DNA of 64,000 nt from Elusimicrobiota bacterium (GTDB taxonomy: Bacteria > Elusimicrobiota > Elusimicrobia > FEN-1173), in assembly GCA_016721625.1 (NCBI GenBank), contig JADKHR010000001.1:248001-312000 (forward strand). Direction: 5' to 3'. Every line of letters begins with the position of its first letter. The stretch's first letter is position 1. A program made the position numbers and the translations under genes. This document shows, one piece after another, positions 1 through 8,917 of the stretch. Under the pieces are notes generated by a model. It did not search any database. It had not been told where the DNA came from and was given only the letters and a program-made list of their open reading frames with translations.

Positions 1-84
1 CTACTGTATTTCCTTCAAGAGGTCGGCGCCCCCACCTAAATCATCCCTGCCGCGCTGGCCCGCTTCCCTTCCGGGGAGGGAATG

Positions 85-113
85 TTGCGGTCGGACCCCG
101 GATGTGATACCAT
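85..113 (+). promoter_or_regulatory. Predicted sigma70-type promoter of the rimP-nusA-infB operon
   Basis: TTGCGG (85-90) and TACCAT (108-113) are separated by exactly 17 bases. The predicted start is near base 120, so the RNA would begin with the hairpin listed next. The bases before it (1-84) hold no convincing gene; a small inverted repeat sits around 64-82. Confidence 0.6.
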
Positions 114-119
114 TAAACG

Positions 120-148
120 AAGTGGCCGATGTCGAGGCCACTTTTTTA
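120..148 (+). terminator. Terminator-like hairpin at the 5' end of the rimP operon leader
   Basis: AAGTGGCC (120-127) pairs perfectly with GGCCACTT (136-143) around an 8-base loop, and a run of six T (142-147) follows. It has the form of an intrinsic terminator, but it lies between the predicted promoter and the rimP ribosome binding site (TTGGGAG, about 153-159), only about 25 bases before the ATG. It could act as an attenuator (NusA is encoded in the operon) or end a very short transcript. Shape is seen; function is inferred. Confidence 0.55.
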
Positions 149-168
149 TTTTGTTGGGAGAAACGGCC

Positions 169-632
169 ATGGGTGTTGCGGAAGAGCTGGAGGTCCATGT
201 TCGGCCGGTGGTGGAAGCGGCCGGGTTGGAACTGGTGGACGTCCAATTTAGAACGGAAGCCAGCGGTTGGGTTTTGCGATTTTTTTTGGACAAAGAAGGC
301 GGTTTTGGACTGGCCGATTGCGAGGAATGGAGTGAACGGTTGGGGGGACTCGTTGACGAAAGCGGGTTGATTCCCCAGGCTTATTCGCTCGAAGTTTCTT
401 CACCGGGCTGGCTCGACCGCTCAAAAAACGCGAAGACTTTGAGCGGTTCAAAGGGATCGAGGCGATTGTGAAAACATTCGCGCCCTTGAACCATCAAAGG
501 AACTTTCATGGACGCATCGACGCGGTGGAAGGAGAAGAGTTGGTGATGTGGGATCGAACGAACGGGCGGGTCCGGATCCCCTTCACCGCGATGTGCTCGG
601 CTCGTTTGGATCCGCCGATTTCGATGCAATAA
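169..632 (+). CDS. rimP: Ribosome maturation factor RimP (frameshifted)
   Basis: RimP helps mature the 30S subunit. The first half (VVEAAGLELVDVQF, WSERLGGLVDESG, LEVSSPG) is the RimP N-terminal domain. The family continues SPGLDRPLKK-REDFERFKG, but here the frame is lost between about 401 and 427. The missing part, beginning LKKREDFERFKG and ending in the C-terminal SH3-like domain, is intact in the next frame to the TAA at 630-632. The repaired protein is about 154 residues, normal for the family. The ATG at 169 has TTGGGAG upstream. First gene of the operon, 18 bases before nusA. The shift is probably a sequence error. Confidence 0.85.
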
Positions 633-650
633 TTTGAAGGAGTCAACCAC

Positions 651-2055
651 GTGAGCAAGAGCGAACTGATTTCCGCGTTGGAACAAATTGAGAAAGACCA
701 AGGCATCCCCAAGGAGGAAATTCTCCATATGGTGGAACAGGCCCTGGTTTCCGCCTATCGAAAACACGCCGGGCAGTTGGTCAACGTCGTGGCGACCATC
801 GACGGCGTTTCGGGGCAAATCCAAGCCTACGTGGTAAAGGCCATCGTGGAGACCGTCGCGAACCCCGTGGTGGAAATCACCGCCGCGGATGCCGCCCGGG
901 TGCGGAACGGATCGGTGGAAGGGGCGGAGCTTCGGATCCCGGTGGACGCCCAGGAATTCGCGCGGATCGCCGCGCAGACGGCGAAACAGGTGTTGGTGCA
1001 GAAGGTGCGGGAAAACCAGCGGGAAGTCCTGTTCACCGAGTACAAGCCGAAAGAAGGAACGATGATCAACGGCACGGTGCTCCGCTTTCTGAGCCGCAAT
1101 ATTGTCGTGGATTTGGGGCGGGGTTCCGAGGCGATCATGCCGATGCGGGAACAAGTTCGGCGGGAACACTGGGCGGTGGCGGACCGAATCCGCGCGCTGA
1201 TCCTTAAAGTGGAACGGAGCCAACGGGGACCGGAGATCATCCTGTCCCGCTCTCACCCGGATTTCGTGAAGCGACTCTTTGAACAGGAAGTGCCGGAAAT
1301 TTACGAGAAGATCGTGGAAGTGGTGAACGTCGTGCGCGAACCGGGCTTCCGCTCCAAAGTGGTCGTGCGGAGCAACAACCCCAAGGTGGATCCCGTGGGC
1401 GCGTGCGTCGGCGTGAAGGGGTCCCGGGTCCGTCCCATCATTAACGAGTTGCAGGGGGAGAGGATCGACTTGGTGGCCTATTCTCCGGACACGACGACTT
1501 TCATCGGCAACTCCATGTCCCCGGTCAAACCCCTCTCGGTGCGGGTTCTAAGCCACGAAGACAAACGCGCCGAGGTTTTGGTGTCGGACGACCAACTCTC
1601 CCTGGCGATCGGGAAGTCCGGCCAAAATGTTCGGTTGGCCAACAAGTTGACTGGTTGGAGTTTGGACGTGCGCTCCGAAGGCCAAAAAAGGGAAGCGGCC
1701 CAGGCCAGCGCCCAGGCCACCGTGGATGAACTTTCAATTGGAAGGCGTCGGTCCGAAAACGGCCGAGATTTTACAGAAGGGGGGGTGGGGCGATGTGGCT
1801 CGTTTGTCCACCGCGAACCCCGATGATTTGACGGCGCTTTCTGGAATCGGTGAAAAAACAGCCGAAAAGATCATTGAAGCCGCCCAATCCTTCCTGGCGA
1901 AGAAAGCCGCGGGAGACCCCGCAGTGTCGGAGGCGGCGACCGATCCCATCGCCGAGAAAAGCGAGGAGACCTCGGCTACGATCGAGCTCGTTGCGTCCGC
2001 CGGGCCGCTGGAAGACAGCGGCGCTCCACCAACCGTTCCTGAACCTCACGAGTGA
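651..2055 (+). CDS. nusA: Transcription termination/antitermination factor NusA (one frameshift near the C-terminus)
   Basis: NusA binds RNA polymerase and modulates pausing, termination and antitermination. Visible in order: N-terminal RNAP-binding domain, S1 domain from about residue 137 (MINGTVLRF), KH1 near 247 (GACVGVKGSRV), KH2 near 318 (LAIGKSGQNVRLA), and a helix-hairpin-helix region (LEGVGPKTAEIL, LSGIGEKTAEKI). The last region is in a different frame: one extra T in the TTT at 1732-1734 breaks it, and removing it gives DELQLEGVGPKTAE. The GTG start at 651 is chosen because GAAGGAG lies about 10 bases upstream. About 467 residues after repair. Five bases separate it from infB. Confidence 0.92.
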
Positions 2056-2059
2056 CCCC

Positions 2060-4240
2060 ATGACTGAACCCAAGAAAAAACCGTCCAAATCTCCCGCCAA
2101 ATCTCCCGCCAAGAAACCCGCCGCCGCAAAGCCGGTCAAGGAGGGTGTGGAGGAGAAAAAGGCGAAGGGGTCCGCCGCTCCGAAAGCAAAAAAGGCTCCG
2201 AAGAAGGAAGGGGGCGAAACGCTGAAGCCCCGGGCCAAAAAGAAGGCCGAAAAAACCGAGGGTCCCTCGGACTCCGTCGGGGTGGGGTCGGATTTGGCCG
2301 TTTCGGCGAGGCCGGCTCCGGCGGTTCCCGCCGTGGATTTACCCGCGACGGTTAAACCCATTTCCGCTCCCCGGGGGGGCGCCGCCTCGTCGCCCCCCGT
2401 CAATTCTCCTGCGGGGGCGGTGGAACTGGGTCGGCCCCTTCCGCCTCCGCCCGCGGTCAAACCTCCTCCGCCCCCCGTGCCCGCCGTCCCGCGGGGAAAA
2501 ATCAGCATCACTGAAACGACGACGGTGAAAGAGTTGGCGGAAAAGATGCGCGTCACCATTCCCGACGTTTTGAAGAAACTGCTGGGGCTGGGCGTCATCG
2601 CCAATCTGAACCAACGGTTGGACGTGGACACCGCGACGCTGGCGGCGGACGCTTTCCATTTCGATGTGGAACTGAAATCCCTTTACGCGGACGAAGCGAT
2701 CTCCCCGGCCGAGGAAACCGGACCCCAGGTGACCCGCCCCCCGGTGGTGACCGTCATGGGCCACGTGGATCACGGAAAGACCTCTCTTTTGGACGCCATC
2801 CGGTCCGCCCGCGTGGCGGAAAAAGAAGCGGGCGGGATTACCCAGCACATCGGGGCGTATCAAGTAAAAACCGAAAAAGGGGTCGTGACCTTTTTGGACA
2901 CGCCCGGTCACGAAGCGTTCACCGCCATGCGCGGGCGCGGCGCCCAGGCCACGGACATCGTCGTGCTCGTGGTGGCCGCCGACGACGGCGTGATGCCGCA
3001 AACTGTCGAGGCTCTGGACCACGCCAAGGCGGCGGGGGTGCCCATCGTGGTCGCGATCAACAAATGCGACCTTCCCACGGCCAACGTTCAACGGATCAAG
3101 CAAGAGTTGGGCGCCTTGGGTCTGCTCGCCGAGGATTGGGGGGGAAAGACCGTCATGGTGGAGGTCTCCGCCCGCCAAAAAACCAACATCGACAAACTTT
3201 TGGAAATGATTGTGATCGAAGCGGAACTCTTGGAGCTGAAGGCCAACCCGGACCGCCCCGCCCAAGGCGTTGTGGTGGAGGCCCGGTTGGATTCCCGGCG
3301 AGGCCCCGTAGCGACGGTGCTCATTCAAAAAGGGACGTTGCGGGTGGGGGATTCCTTCGTTTGCGGGCTGAACGCCGGTAAAATTCGGGCGTTGGTGGAC
3401 GATCACGGCGAGCGGGTGAAAGAGGCCGCCCCGGCATTTCCCGTGGAGATTTTGGGTCTCTCGGGCACGCCGATGGCCGGGGACAAGCTGGTGGTGGTGG
3501 CCACGGAGCGGGAAGCCCGGGAAATCGCCGAGCGGCGACAGGTCATTGCCGACACCCAGGCGCGTCGGGTGAGGCACCACTTGACGCTCGAAGAATTTCA
3601 CGATCAAGCCGAGGCCGGGAAGGTGAAGTCCCTGCCCATCGTCTTGAAGGCCGACGTTCAGGGCTCCCTGGAAGCTGTGAAGGATTCTCTTTTGAAACTC
3701 GGCAACCCTTCGATTTCGGTACGGGTCATCCACGCCGGGGTGGGGGGAATCAATAATTCCGACGTGGTGTTGGCCGCCGCCTCGGACGCGATCATTTTGG
3801 GTTTCAACGTTCGACCCGATCCTTCGTCGGAATCCATGGCCCATCGGGAAGGCGTGGAAATTAAAACCTATCGCATCATCTACGAGATGGTAAACGACGT
3901 GAAGGCGGCGCTGGAAGGCCTTTTAGATCCGGAAGAAAAGGAAGTGACCCAGGGCTGGGCCGAGGTGCGGAAGGTGTTCGTCGCTCCCAAGGTCGGTTTG
4001 GTGGCCGGGTGCATGGTGACGGACGGCAAGGCTTCCCGCACCGCCAAAGCGCGTTTGATCCGAAACGGGGCCATCGTTTTTGAAGGGGCCATCGGGAGCC
4101 TCCGTCGGTTCAAGGACGACGTGCGGGACGTGGAAAAAGGGTTTGAGTGCGGTCTCTCCCTGGCCAACTACAAAGAGCTGAAAACCGGCGACCGGGTGGA
4201 GTTCTACGTCATTGAAAAAACGGCCCGCAAGCTCGCCTAA
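2060..4240 (+). CDS. infB: Translation initiation factor IF-2
   Basis: IF-2 is the GTPase that places initiator tRNA on the 30S subunit and promotes subunit joining. The ATG at 2060 lies 5 bases after the nusA stop. Residues 1-140 are a low-complexity Lys/Ala/Pro-rich linker, then an IF2-N domain (TTTVKELAEKMRVTIPDVLK). The G domain has G1 GHVDHGKT near residue 234, DTPGH near 280 and NKCD near 334, followed by domains II, III and IV. 726 residues, full length. The stop TAA shares its last base with the rbfA start, which suggests coupled translation. Confidence 0.97.
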   Translation: MTEPKKKPSKSPAKSPAKKPAAAKPVKEGVEEKKAKGSAAPKAKKAPKKEGGETLKPRAKKKAEKTEGPSDSVGVGSDLAVSARPAPAVPAVDLPATVKPISAPRGGAASSPPVNSPAGAVELGRPLPPPPAVKPPPPPVPAVPRGKISITETTTVKELAEKMRVTIPDVLKKLLGLGVIANLNQRLDVDTATLAADAFHFDVELKSLYADEAISPAEETGPQVTRPPVVTVMGHVDHGKTSLLDAIRSARVAEKEAGGITQHIGAYQVKTEKGVVTFLDTPGHEAFTAMRGRGAQATDIVVLVVAADDGVMPQTVEALDHAKAAGVPIVVAINKCDLPTANVQRIKQELGALGLLAEDWGGKTVMVEVSARQKTNIDKLLEMIVIEAELLELKANPDRPAQGVVVEARLDSRRGPVATVLIQKGTLRVGDSFVCGLNAGKIRALVDDHGERVKEAAPAFPVEILGLSGTPMAGDKLVVVATEREAREIAERRQVIADTQARRVRHHLTLEEFHDQAEAGKVKSLPIVLKADVQGSLEAVKDSLLKLGNPSISVRVIHAGVGGINNSDVVLAAASDAIILGFNVRPDPSSESMAHREGVEIKTYRIIYEMVNDVKAALEGLLDPEEKEVTQGWAEVRKVFVAPKVGLVAGCMVTDGKASRTAKARLIRNGAIVFEGAIGSLRRFKDDVRDVEKGFECGLSLANYKELKTGDRVEFYVIEKTARKLA

Positions 4241-4611
4241 TGATTTCCCGGCGTATCCAACGCGTTAATGAACTTTTGCTCCAGTCCATCGCGGGGTATG
4301 TTCTGGAGAACCAACCGCCTGAAACGGGCCTTCTGACGTTCACGGCGGTGGAGGCTACCGACGACCTCATGGAAGCGAAGGTTTTTTACTCGGTGATGGG
4401 CACGCCTGAAGAACGGGCCCGCGCCGCCGAATCTTTGGATCGCATGCGGTGGGAACTGACCCGCTCCATGCGCCGCTTGGAAAGCCTGAAACGCATTCCC
4501 CATTTCCATTTTGTGTTTGACGACACCCCCTCCCGGGCCGCCCGGGTGCACGACTTGATCGAAGAAATCCATCTGAACCCGGATGGTTCGCCCCGCCCTC
4601 CGTCGGTTTAA
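4240..4611 (+). CDS. rbfA: Ribosome-binding factor A
   Basis: RbfA is a small KH-fold protein that binds the 30S subunit late in maturation and is a cold-shock factor in Escherichia coli. The 123-residue product has the family pattern: N-terminal RIQRVNELLLQSIA, the central strand with TGLLTFTAVEATDDL and KVFYSVMG, and the C-terminal FHFVFDDTPSRAARVHDLI. It overlaps infB by one base and the next gene by one base, so translation is probably coupled. The position after infB is the usual one. Confidence 0.93.
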   Translation: MISRRIQRVNELLLQSIAGYVLENQPPETGLLTFTAVEATDDLMEAKVFYSVMGTPEERARAAESLDRMRWELTRSMRRLESLKRIPHFHFVFDDTPSRAARVHDLIEEIHLNPDGSPRPPSV

Positions 4612-5612
4612 TGGTCCCTCTTCCCTCCCTTTCCGCGGAAACTCGGCGCGCCGTTAAACGGATCGTTGAGGTTCTGCGAAAGAACACGACCTTTTTTCTC
4701 ACCGGCCACGAGCGCCCGGACGGGGACACCGTGGGCTCCGAGCTGGCGCTGGCCAGTTTTCTGAAGAAAATCGGAAAGCGCGTGGTGGTCGCCAACCGGG
4801 AAGCCGTGCCGGATTATTGTTTGTTTCTTCCGGGCGCCCGTTCCATTCGCGCCGCGGAGCGCATTTCCGGCCGTTTCGACGTCGCGGTGGTGTTTGAGTG
4901 TTCCGGACCGGACCGGATGGGTCGGATCATCGACCTGGATCGGCAAGCGGGGATCGTGCTCAATATCGACCACCATGTCCACCACGGGCTTTTTGGGCAC
5001 ATTAACTTAATCGACCCGGGCGCCTCTTCCAATTCCGAACAGCTCTGCCAGGTCTTCGCCCAGGCGGGGCACGCGCTTTCCAAGGCGGAGGCCACCGCTC
5101 TCTACGTTGGTCTCGTGACCGACACCGGCCGGTTTCAACAAGAGAACACGCGGGCCCAAAGCCATTGGATCGCCGGACATCTTTTGGACGCGGGGGTCGA
5201 CGTGGCGGACGTTTACCGGCACGTGTATGGGACGCGTTCGGTCCCGGCCCTTCGATTGATGTCCCGGGCCTTGGGCGGACTGCGCCAAGCCGCGGACGGT
5301 CGGGTGACCCTCCTTCGATTGACGCGGAAGGATTTCACCGAAACCGGCGCCCAGGAAGATGATACTGAAGATATCGTGAACCAGGGTCTCCTGCCCTCCA
5401 CGTCGCTGGTGTCCATTTTTCTTCGCGAACTGGAAAACGGCCGCGGGGTCAAGGCCAGCCTGCGCGGGAAAGGACGCGTGGACCTCTGCCGCTTGGCCGT
5501 TTCCTTCGGCGGCGGCGGGCATAAAAACGCGTCGGGGGTTACCCTGCCCGGGACCTTGGACGAAGTGGAAAAACGCCTTTTCCGGGCGCTTCTCCCGGAA
5601 CTCCCCAAATAA
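4611..5612 (+). CDS. nrnA: DHH/DHHA1 phosphoesterase (NrnA-type oligoribonuclease/pAp phosphatase)
   Basis: NrnA-type enzymes degrade short RNA oligonucleotides and dephosphorylate pAp. Metal-binding motifs are visible: HERPDGDTVGSE near residues 30-41, the DHH signature in NIDHHVHHG near 118, and TDTGRFQ near 168. The DHHA1 domain ends with the glycine-rich GGGGHKNASG near 300. 333 residues, normal length. The ATG overlaps the rbfA stop. The location between rbfA and truB is common in many phyla. Confidence 0.88.
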   Translation: MVPLPSLSAETRRAVKRIVEVLRKNTTFFLTGHERPDGDTVGSELALASFLKKIGKRVVVANREAVPDYCLFLPGARSIRAAERISGRFDVAVVFECSGPDRMGRIIDLDRQAGIVLNIDHHVHHGLFGHINLIDPGASSNSEQLCQVFAQAGHALSKAEATALYVGLVTDTGRFQQENTRAQSHWIAGHLLDAGVDVADVYRHVYGTRSVPALRLMSRALGGLRQAADGRVTLLRLTRKDFTETGAQEDDTEDIVNQGLLPSTSLVSIFLRELENGRGVKASLRGKGRVDLCRLAVSFGGGGHKNASGVTLPGTLDEVEKRLFRALLPELPK

Positions 5613-5619
5613 AAAATCG

Positions 5620-6356
5620 ATGATCCCTGGACCCGTTCTCCGCCGCCGGGTGATTTCCGGCCTGTTTCTCCTGGATAAACCGAAAGGTCCCACCTCCCAC
5701 GACGCGGTTCTTTGGGCCCGGCGGGTCCTCAACACGGCTGACGTGGGGCACTGCGGTTCGTTGGATCCCATGGCCACTGGACTTCTTCTGCTGGTGGTGG
5801 GAGAAGCCCGTTCCCGACAAAATGAATTTATGGCCGAACGGAAAACCTACAACGGCGTCATCCGGTTCGGCACGGGCACCACCACCGACGATTTGGATGG
5901 AGCGCCGCTTCCCAAGATCTACGCGCGAAAGCCCGCGGACGTATCCCGGGCCGAATTGGAAGGCGCCTTGGGCGCTTTTCGGGGACCTATCCGACAGGAA
6001 GTGCCCACCTATTCGGCGGTGAAATGGAAAGGGAAACCTCTCTACCATTGGGCCCGCAAAGGGGTCCCGGTCGAGCGTCCGACGAAGGAGGTCGTGGTCC
6101 ACGGGTTGGAACTCTTGGACTACACGCCGCCGGATTTCCGCTTTCATGTGGACTGCTCCAAAGGATTTTATGTTCGATCGCTCGCCCGGGATCTAGGAGA
6201 GACGCTGGGCGGGGGGAACCCTGGCCGCCCTTTCCCGCGAGTCCATCGGGACGGCAGCGGAGCGACGCCTATCCCTGGCAGGACCGAGCCGAAATCGATC
6301 CTGAACTGTTTGAACGCTCCTTTATCCCCATTGAAAAACTGGGGGAACCCGCGTGA
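5620..6356 (+). CDS. truB: tRNA pseudouridine(55) synthase TruB (two frameshifts near the C-terminus)
   Basis: TruB makes pseudouridine 55 in the T loop of tRNAs. Motif I with the catalytic aspartate is present (GSLDPMATG), as are LLDKPKGPTSHD, TYNGVIRFGTGTTTDD and VDCSKGFYVRSLARDLGE. After that the frame changes twice: at the G run 6211-6216 and again about 6250-6265. The reading resumes as DAYPWQDRAEIDPELFERSF and ends at 6356. Two close single-base errors explain this better than a real lesion, since all pieces are conserved. About 244 residues after repair. Confidence 0.85.
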
Positions 6357-6386
6357 AAAAACCTCAGCGTTCCTGGACCCTTCCTC

Positions 6387-6420
6387 CCCGTCCGTCCCTC
6401 GCCTGTCAGGGACGGACGGG
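6387..6420 (+). other. Strong 13-bp hairpin between truB and ribF
   Basis: CCCGTCCGTCCCT (6387-6399) is the exact reverse complement of AGGGACGGACGGG (6408-6420), with an 8-base loop. There is no T run after it. It sits 30 bases after the truB stop and 23 before the ribF start, so it could be an RNA-processing or stability element, or a weak terminator. Confidence 0.6.
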
Positions 6421-6443
6421 TCGGGTGTCTCTCTGAATCCACC

Positions 6444-7364
6444 ATGGGGGATTCACTCCTAGCTCGCCCGGTCATTTTGACCCTGGGCACCTTTGATGGG
6501 GTCCACCGGGGCCATCAGCGTCTATTGAAATTGGCTCGCCAGCGCGCCCGGGCCGTGCACGGCGACGTTCTGGCGGTGGCTTTTGAGCGGCCTCCGCGGC
6601 ACCATTTTGTTCCCCTGCAGTCGCCGTTCCTTCTCACGACTCCCGAAGAAAAAACGGACCTGCTTCTTCGTTTTGGGGCCGACCGGGTGGAATCGCTTCC
6701 TTTCGGGGCCCGCCTCGCCTCTCTGTCGGCGGGGGAATTTCTTCAATCATTTCTTTTAAAGAAATGGCATGCCCAAGAACTCGTCGTGGGTTTTAATTTT
6801 CGGTTTGGGAAGGATCGCCAGGGGGATGTGAGATTTTTAGCGCGGGAAGGCCGCCGGTGGGGGCTCCGCCTCCGTTCCGTGGGCGCGGTCCGGGACCGGA
6901 GCGGCGTCGTTTCTTCCGGTCGAATTCGAACGCTGATTCTGGAGGGAAAACTTTCCGATTCCAAAGCATTGCTGGGTCATGGCCTGCCGCTGTGGGGCCG
7001 GGTGGTCCGAGGCCGCGGCGTGGGGCGGGGGATCGGGTTCGCCACCGCGAACTTGTCCGTAGGTGGGGAAAAAATCGTTCCCTCGGGCGTTTTCGCCGTG
7101 AAGGCGATTTTGCCCACCGGCGTGGAGCGGCGGGGTCTCCTGAACGTGGGATTCCGTCCGACGTTCCGCGGGAAAACTCGCCGGCGATCCGTCGAAGTCC
7201 ACCTGTTGGATTTTTCCGGCGACCTGACCGGCCGAGTCCTCCAGGTGGAGATCGTCCGAAAACTCCGGGACGAAAAGAAATTTTCTTCCACCCAGGTCCT
7301 GGTCCGCCAAATTCGGAGAGATGAATCCGCGGTTCGCGCTTTGCCTTCCGCCGCGTGGAAGTAA
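6444..7364 (+). CDS. ribF: Bifunctional riboflavin kinase/FMN adenylyltransferase
   Basis: RibF phosphorylates riboflavin to FMN and adenylates it to FAD. The N-terminal nucleotidyltransferase domain has TLGTFDGVHRGHQ (residues 13-25) and the later VVSSGRIRTLI. The C-terminal kinase domain carries GRGIGFATANL near residue 195, the family's G-F-P-T-A-N site with Ala for Pro, and LLNVGFRPTF. 306 residues, full length. No clear Shine-Dalgarno sequence precedes the ATG. Co-directional with truB, the usual order. Confidence 0.92.
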   Translation: MGDSLLARPVILTLGTFDGVHRGHQRLLKLARQRARAVHGDVLAVAFERPPRHHFVPLQSPFLLTTPEEKTDLLLRFGADRVESLPFGARLASLSAGEFLQSFLLKKWHAQELVVGFNFRFGKDRQGDVRFLAREGRRWGLRLRSVGAVRDRSGVVSSGRIRTLILEGKLSDSKALLGHGLPLWGRVVRGRGVGRGIGFATANLSVGGEKIVPSGVFAVKAILPTGVERRGLLNVGFRPTFRGKTRRRSVEVHLLDFSGDLTGRVLQVEIVRKLRDEKKFSSTQVLVRQIRRDESAVRALPSAAWK

Positions 7365-7403
7365 CGACCGCCTTTTTTCCCTGGAAAAATTTCGTTCTTG
7401 GCG

Positions 7404-7409
7404 TATACT
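7404..7409 (+). promoter_or_regulatory. -10 box of a probable leaderless promoter
   Basis: TATACT lies at 7404-7409 and the ATG of the next gene begins after exactly 7 more bases, where transcription would start. The 17-base spacer leads back to a poor -35 (CTGGAA, 7381-7386). Only the -10 is convincing. Confidence 0.45.
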
Positions 7410-7416
7410 GTCAGGG

Positions 7417-8030
7417 ATGAAACCCGCTTCGCCACTCACCGGTTTCCCGCTCGTCTTTCTCTTAGCGGCTTCCCTTGTTTTTGTCTGGTCCGGCATTGGA
7501 CCCAGGGACCCCTGGACCTGGGTTTTGGAAGTTCTCCCGGTGGTCGTTGGGGGAATCCTGCTGGCGGCCACCTATCGGCGATTTCCGTTCACCCGGCTGG
7601 CGTATTCCCTGATCGCTTTCCATATGATGATTCTCTGCGTGGGCGGGCATTACACCTACGCGGAGGTGCCGCTCTTCAACTGGATTCGGGACGCTTTTGG
7701 CCTAGCGAGAAATCATTACGATCGTTTGGGCCATTTCGCCCAAGGGTTCGTGCCCGCCATCCTCGCGCGGGAGATTTTGATCCGGAAGGACGTGGTGCGT
7801 CGCGGGGGTGGCTCTTTTTCCTGGTCCTCTGCGTCTGCTTGGCGATCAGCGCCGTCTACGAATTCTTCGAATGGGGAACGGCGCTGGCGGCGGGGGCGAA
7901 ATCCGACGCCTTTCTGGGCACCCAGGGAGATCCCTGGGATACCCAAAACGACATGTGGATGGCCTTGCTGGGCGCGTTGACCGCCCAGCTCACGCTGTCG
8001 CGCCGGCACGATCGGGAATTGTCCCGATGA
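7417..8030 (+). CDS. DUF2238/YjdF-like membrane protein (frameshifted)
   Basis: An integral membrane protein of the DUF2238 (YjdF) family, function unknown. The first part has several hydrophobic helices and the family stretch HYTYAEVPLFNWIRD followed by RNHYDRLGHFAQGF. The frame breaks at the G run 7804-7808. In the next frame the typical end continues (ISAVYEFFEWG, then LGTQGDPWDTQNDMWMALLG) to 8030. About 204 residues after repair. The ATG at 7417 is 7 bases from a -10 box. Its stop overlaps the start of the next gene. Confidence 0.8.
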
Positions 8031-8839
8031 TGGGTTTGAGGAAATTTCGGAAGAGCGGCGGATTCCTTCTTCTCTTTTTTCCCGCGATTTTGTTCTCTTT
8101 TGGAGGGAAGGAAGATATCGGGGTTTTTTCAAAAGAACGGGTGGTCGGCTCGACCCATTTCCGACTGCACCACGAAGATCCCTTCGCGCCGGTGGGGGTG
8201 CTGAATACTTTGGAGGGTCTGCACGCCAAACTGCTCTTGGACTTGGGCGACTTTTCTCCCTGGGCCCACCAGGAAGCCATTGACGTTTTTCTATACAAAG
8301 ACGCGGCGAGCTATGCCGGGCACACGGGGATGCCTTCCTGGGCCGTGGCTCACATCAACGTTCAAATGAAAACGGTCTACGGCCATCCGTCCGCAGATCT
8401 GCAGCGGGTCCTGGCCCATGAGTTGGGGCACCTTTTTTTCACCGAATTCTTCCTGGTCAAATCCACCGCGCCGCCGCTCTGGCTGAACGAGGGGGTGGCC
8501 ACCCTCATGGAATGGCAATACGGGCTGGAGGCGGACCAAAAGGCCATGGAACGCCGCCTTTTGTCCGCGGGCCCCATCCCTTTCGGGGAATTCCTATCCT
8601 CCCATTATGCCCAGGCCGGGGAGGGAGACGGGGAACGGGTGGGCCTGTGGTACAATCAAGCGCAAAGCGTGACGCGATTTTTGATGCGCGGCTTTTCGCG
8701 CGCCCAGTTTTTGCGTTTTTGCGTGGAACTCCGTCTCGGTCGTCCGCTGGATGAGTCCCTCCGCGCCGCTTACGGTTTGGCCGTTCCCGACTCCGCCGCA
8801 TTGGAGCGTCTCTGGCGGGATTCTCTTTCCTCCCATTGA
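8027..8839 (+). CDS. Exported zinc metallopeptidase, gluzincin (MA) type
   Basis: Probably a secreted or periplasmic zinc peptidase. A signal-like hydrophobic stretch (GGFLLLFFPAILFSFGG) follows the start. The zinc site HELGH lies near residue 130 and the third ligand glutamate is in WLNEGVATLMEW about 25 residues later, the HExxH...E arrangement of MA-clan peptidases. No substrate can be inferred. 270 residues from the first of two adjacent ATG codons (8027 or 8030), overlapping the upstream stop. Followed by a non-coding gap and the rpsO promoter. Confidence 0.72.
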   Translation: MMGLRKFRKSGGFLLLFFPAILFSFGGKEDIGVFSKERVVGSTHFRLHHEDPFAPVGVLNTLEGLHAKLLLDLGDFSPWAHQEAIDVFLYKDAASYAGHTGMPSWAVAHINVQMKTVYGHPSADLQRVLAHELGHLFFTEFFLVKSTAPPLWLNEGVATLMEWQYGLEADQKAMERRLLSAGPIPFGEFLSSHYAQAGEGDGERVGLWYNQAQSVTRFLMRGFSRAQFLRFCVELRLGRPLDESLRAAYGLAVPDSAALERLWRDSLSSH

Positions 8840-8881
8840 TTTAGAATTAACCAAGCCAGGTTAAAATCCCATTAAAAAAAC

Positions 8882-8910
8882 TTTACAGACGCTTTCGACT
8901 CTGCTATCAT
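8882..8910 (+). promoter_or_regulatory. Promoter of rpsO
   Basis: TTTACA (8882-8887), a 17-base spacer and TATCAT (8905-8910). Transcription should start at about 8917-8918, on the rpsO ATG itself. This argues against the earlier in-frame ATG at 8909, which lies inside the -10 box. Confidence 0.7.
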
Positions 8911-8917
8911 GGCGCCC

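Noticed and set aside
1..246. A minus-strand frame at the window start
   Set aside because: It overlaps the rimP promoter, hairpin and start and shows no family features.
2339..3844. A 500-codon frame antisense to infB
   Set aside because: Same reason: composition of an antisense shadow, no domain, no ribosome binding site, and infB is certain.
6356..6462. A longer TruB C-terminus ending at 6462
   Set aside because: That reading results from the indels and runs through the hairpin; the conserved C-terminus lies in the frame ending at 6356.
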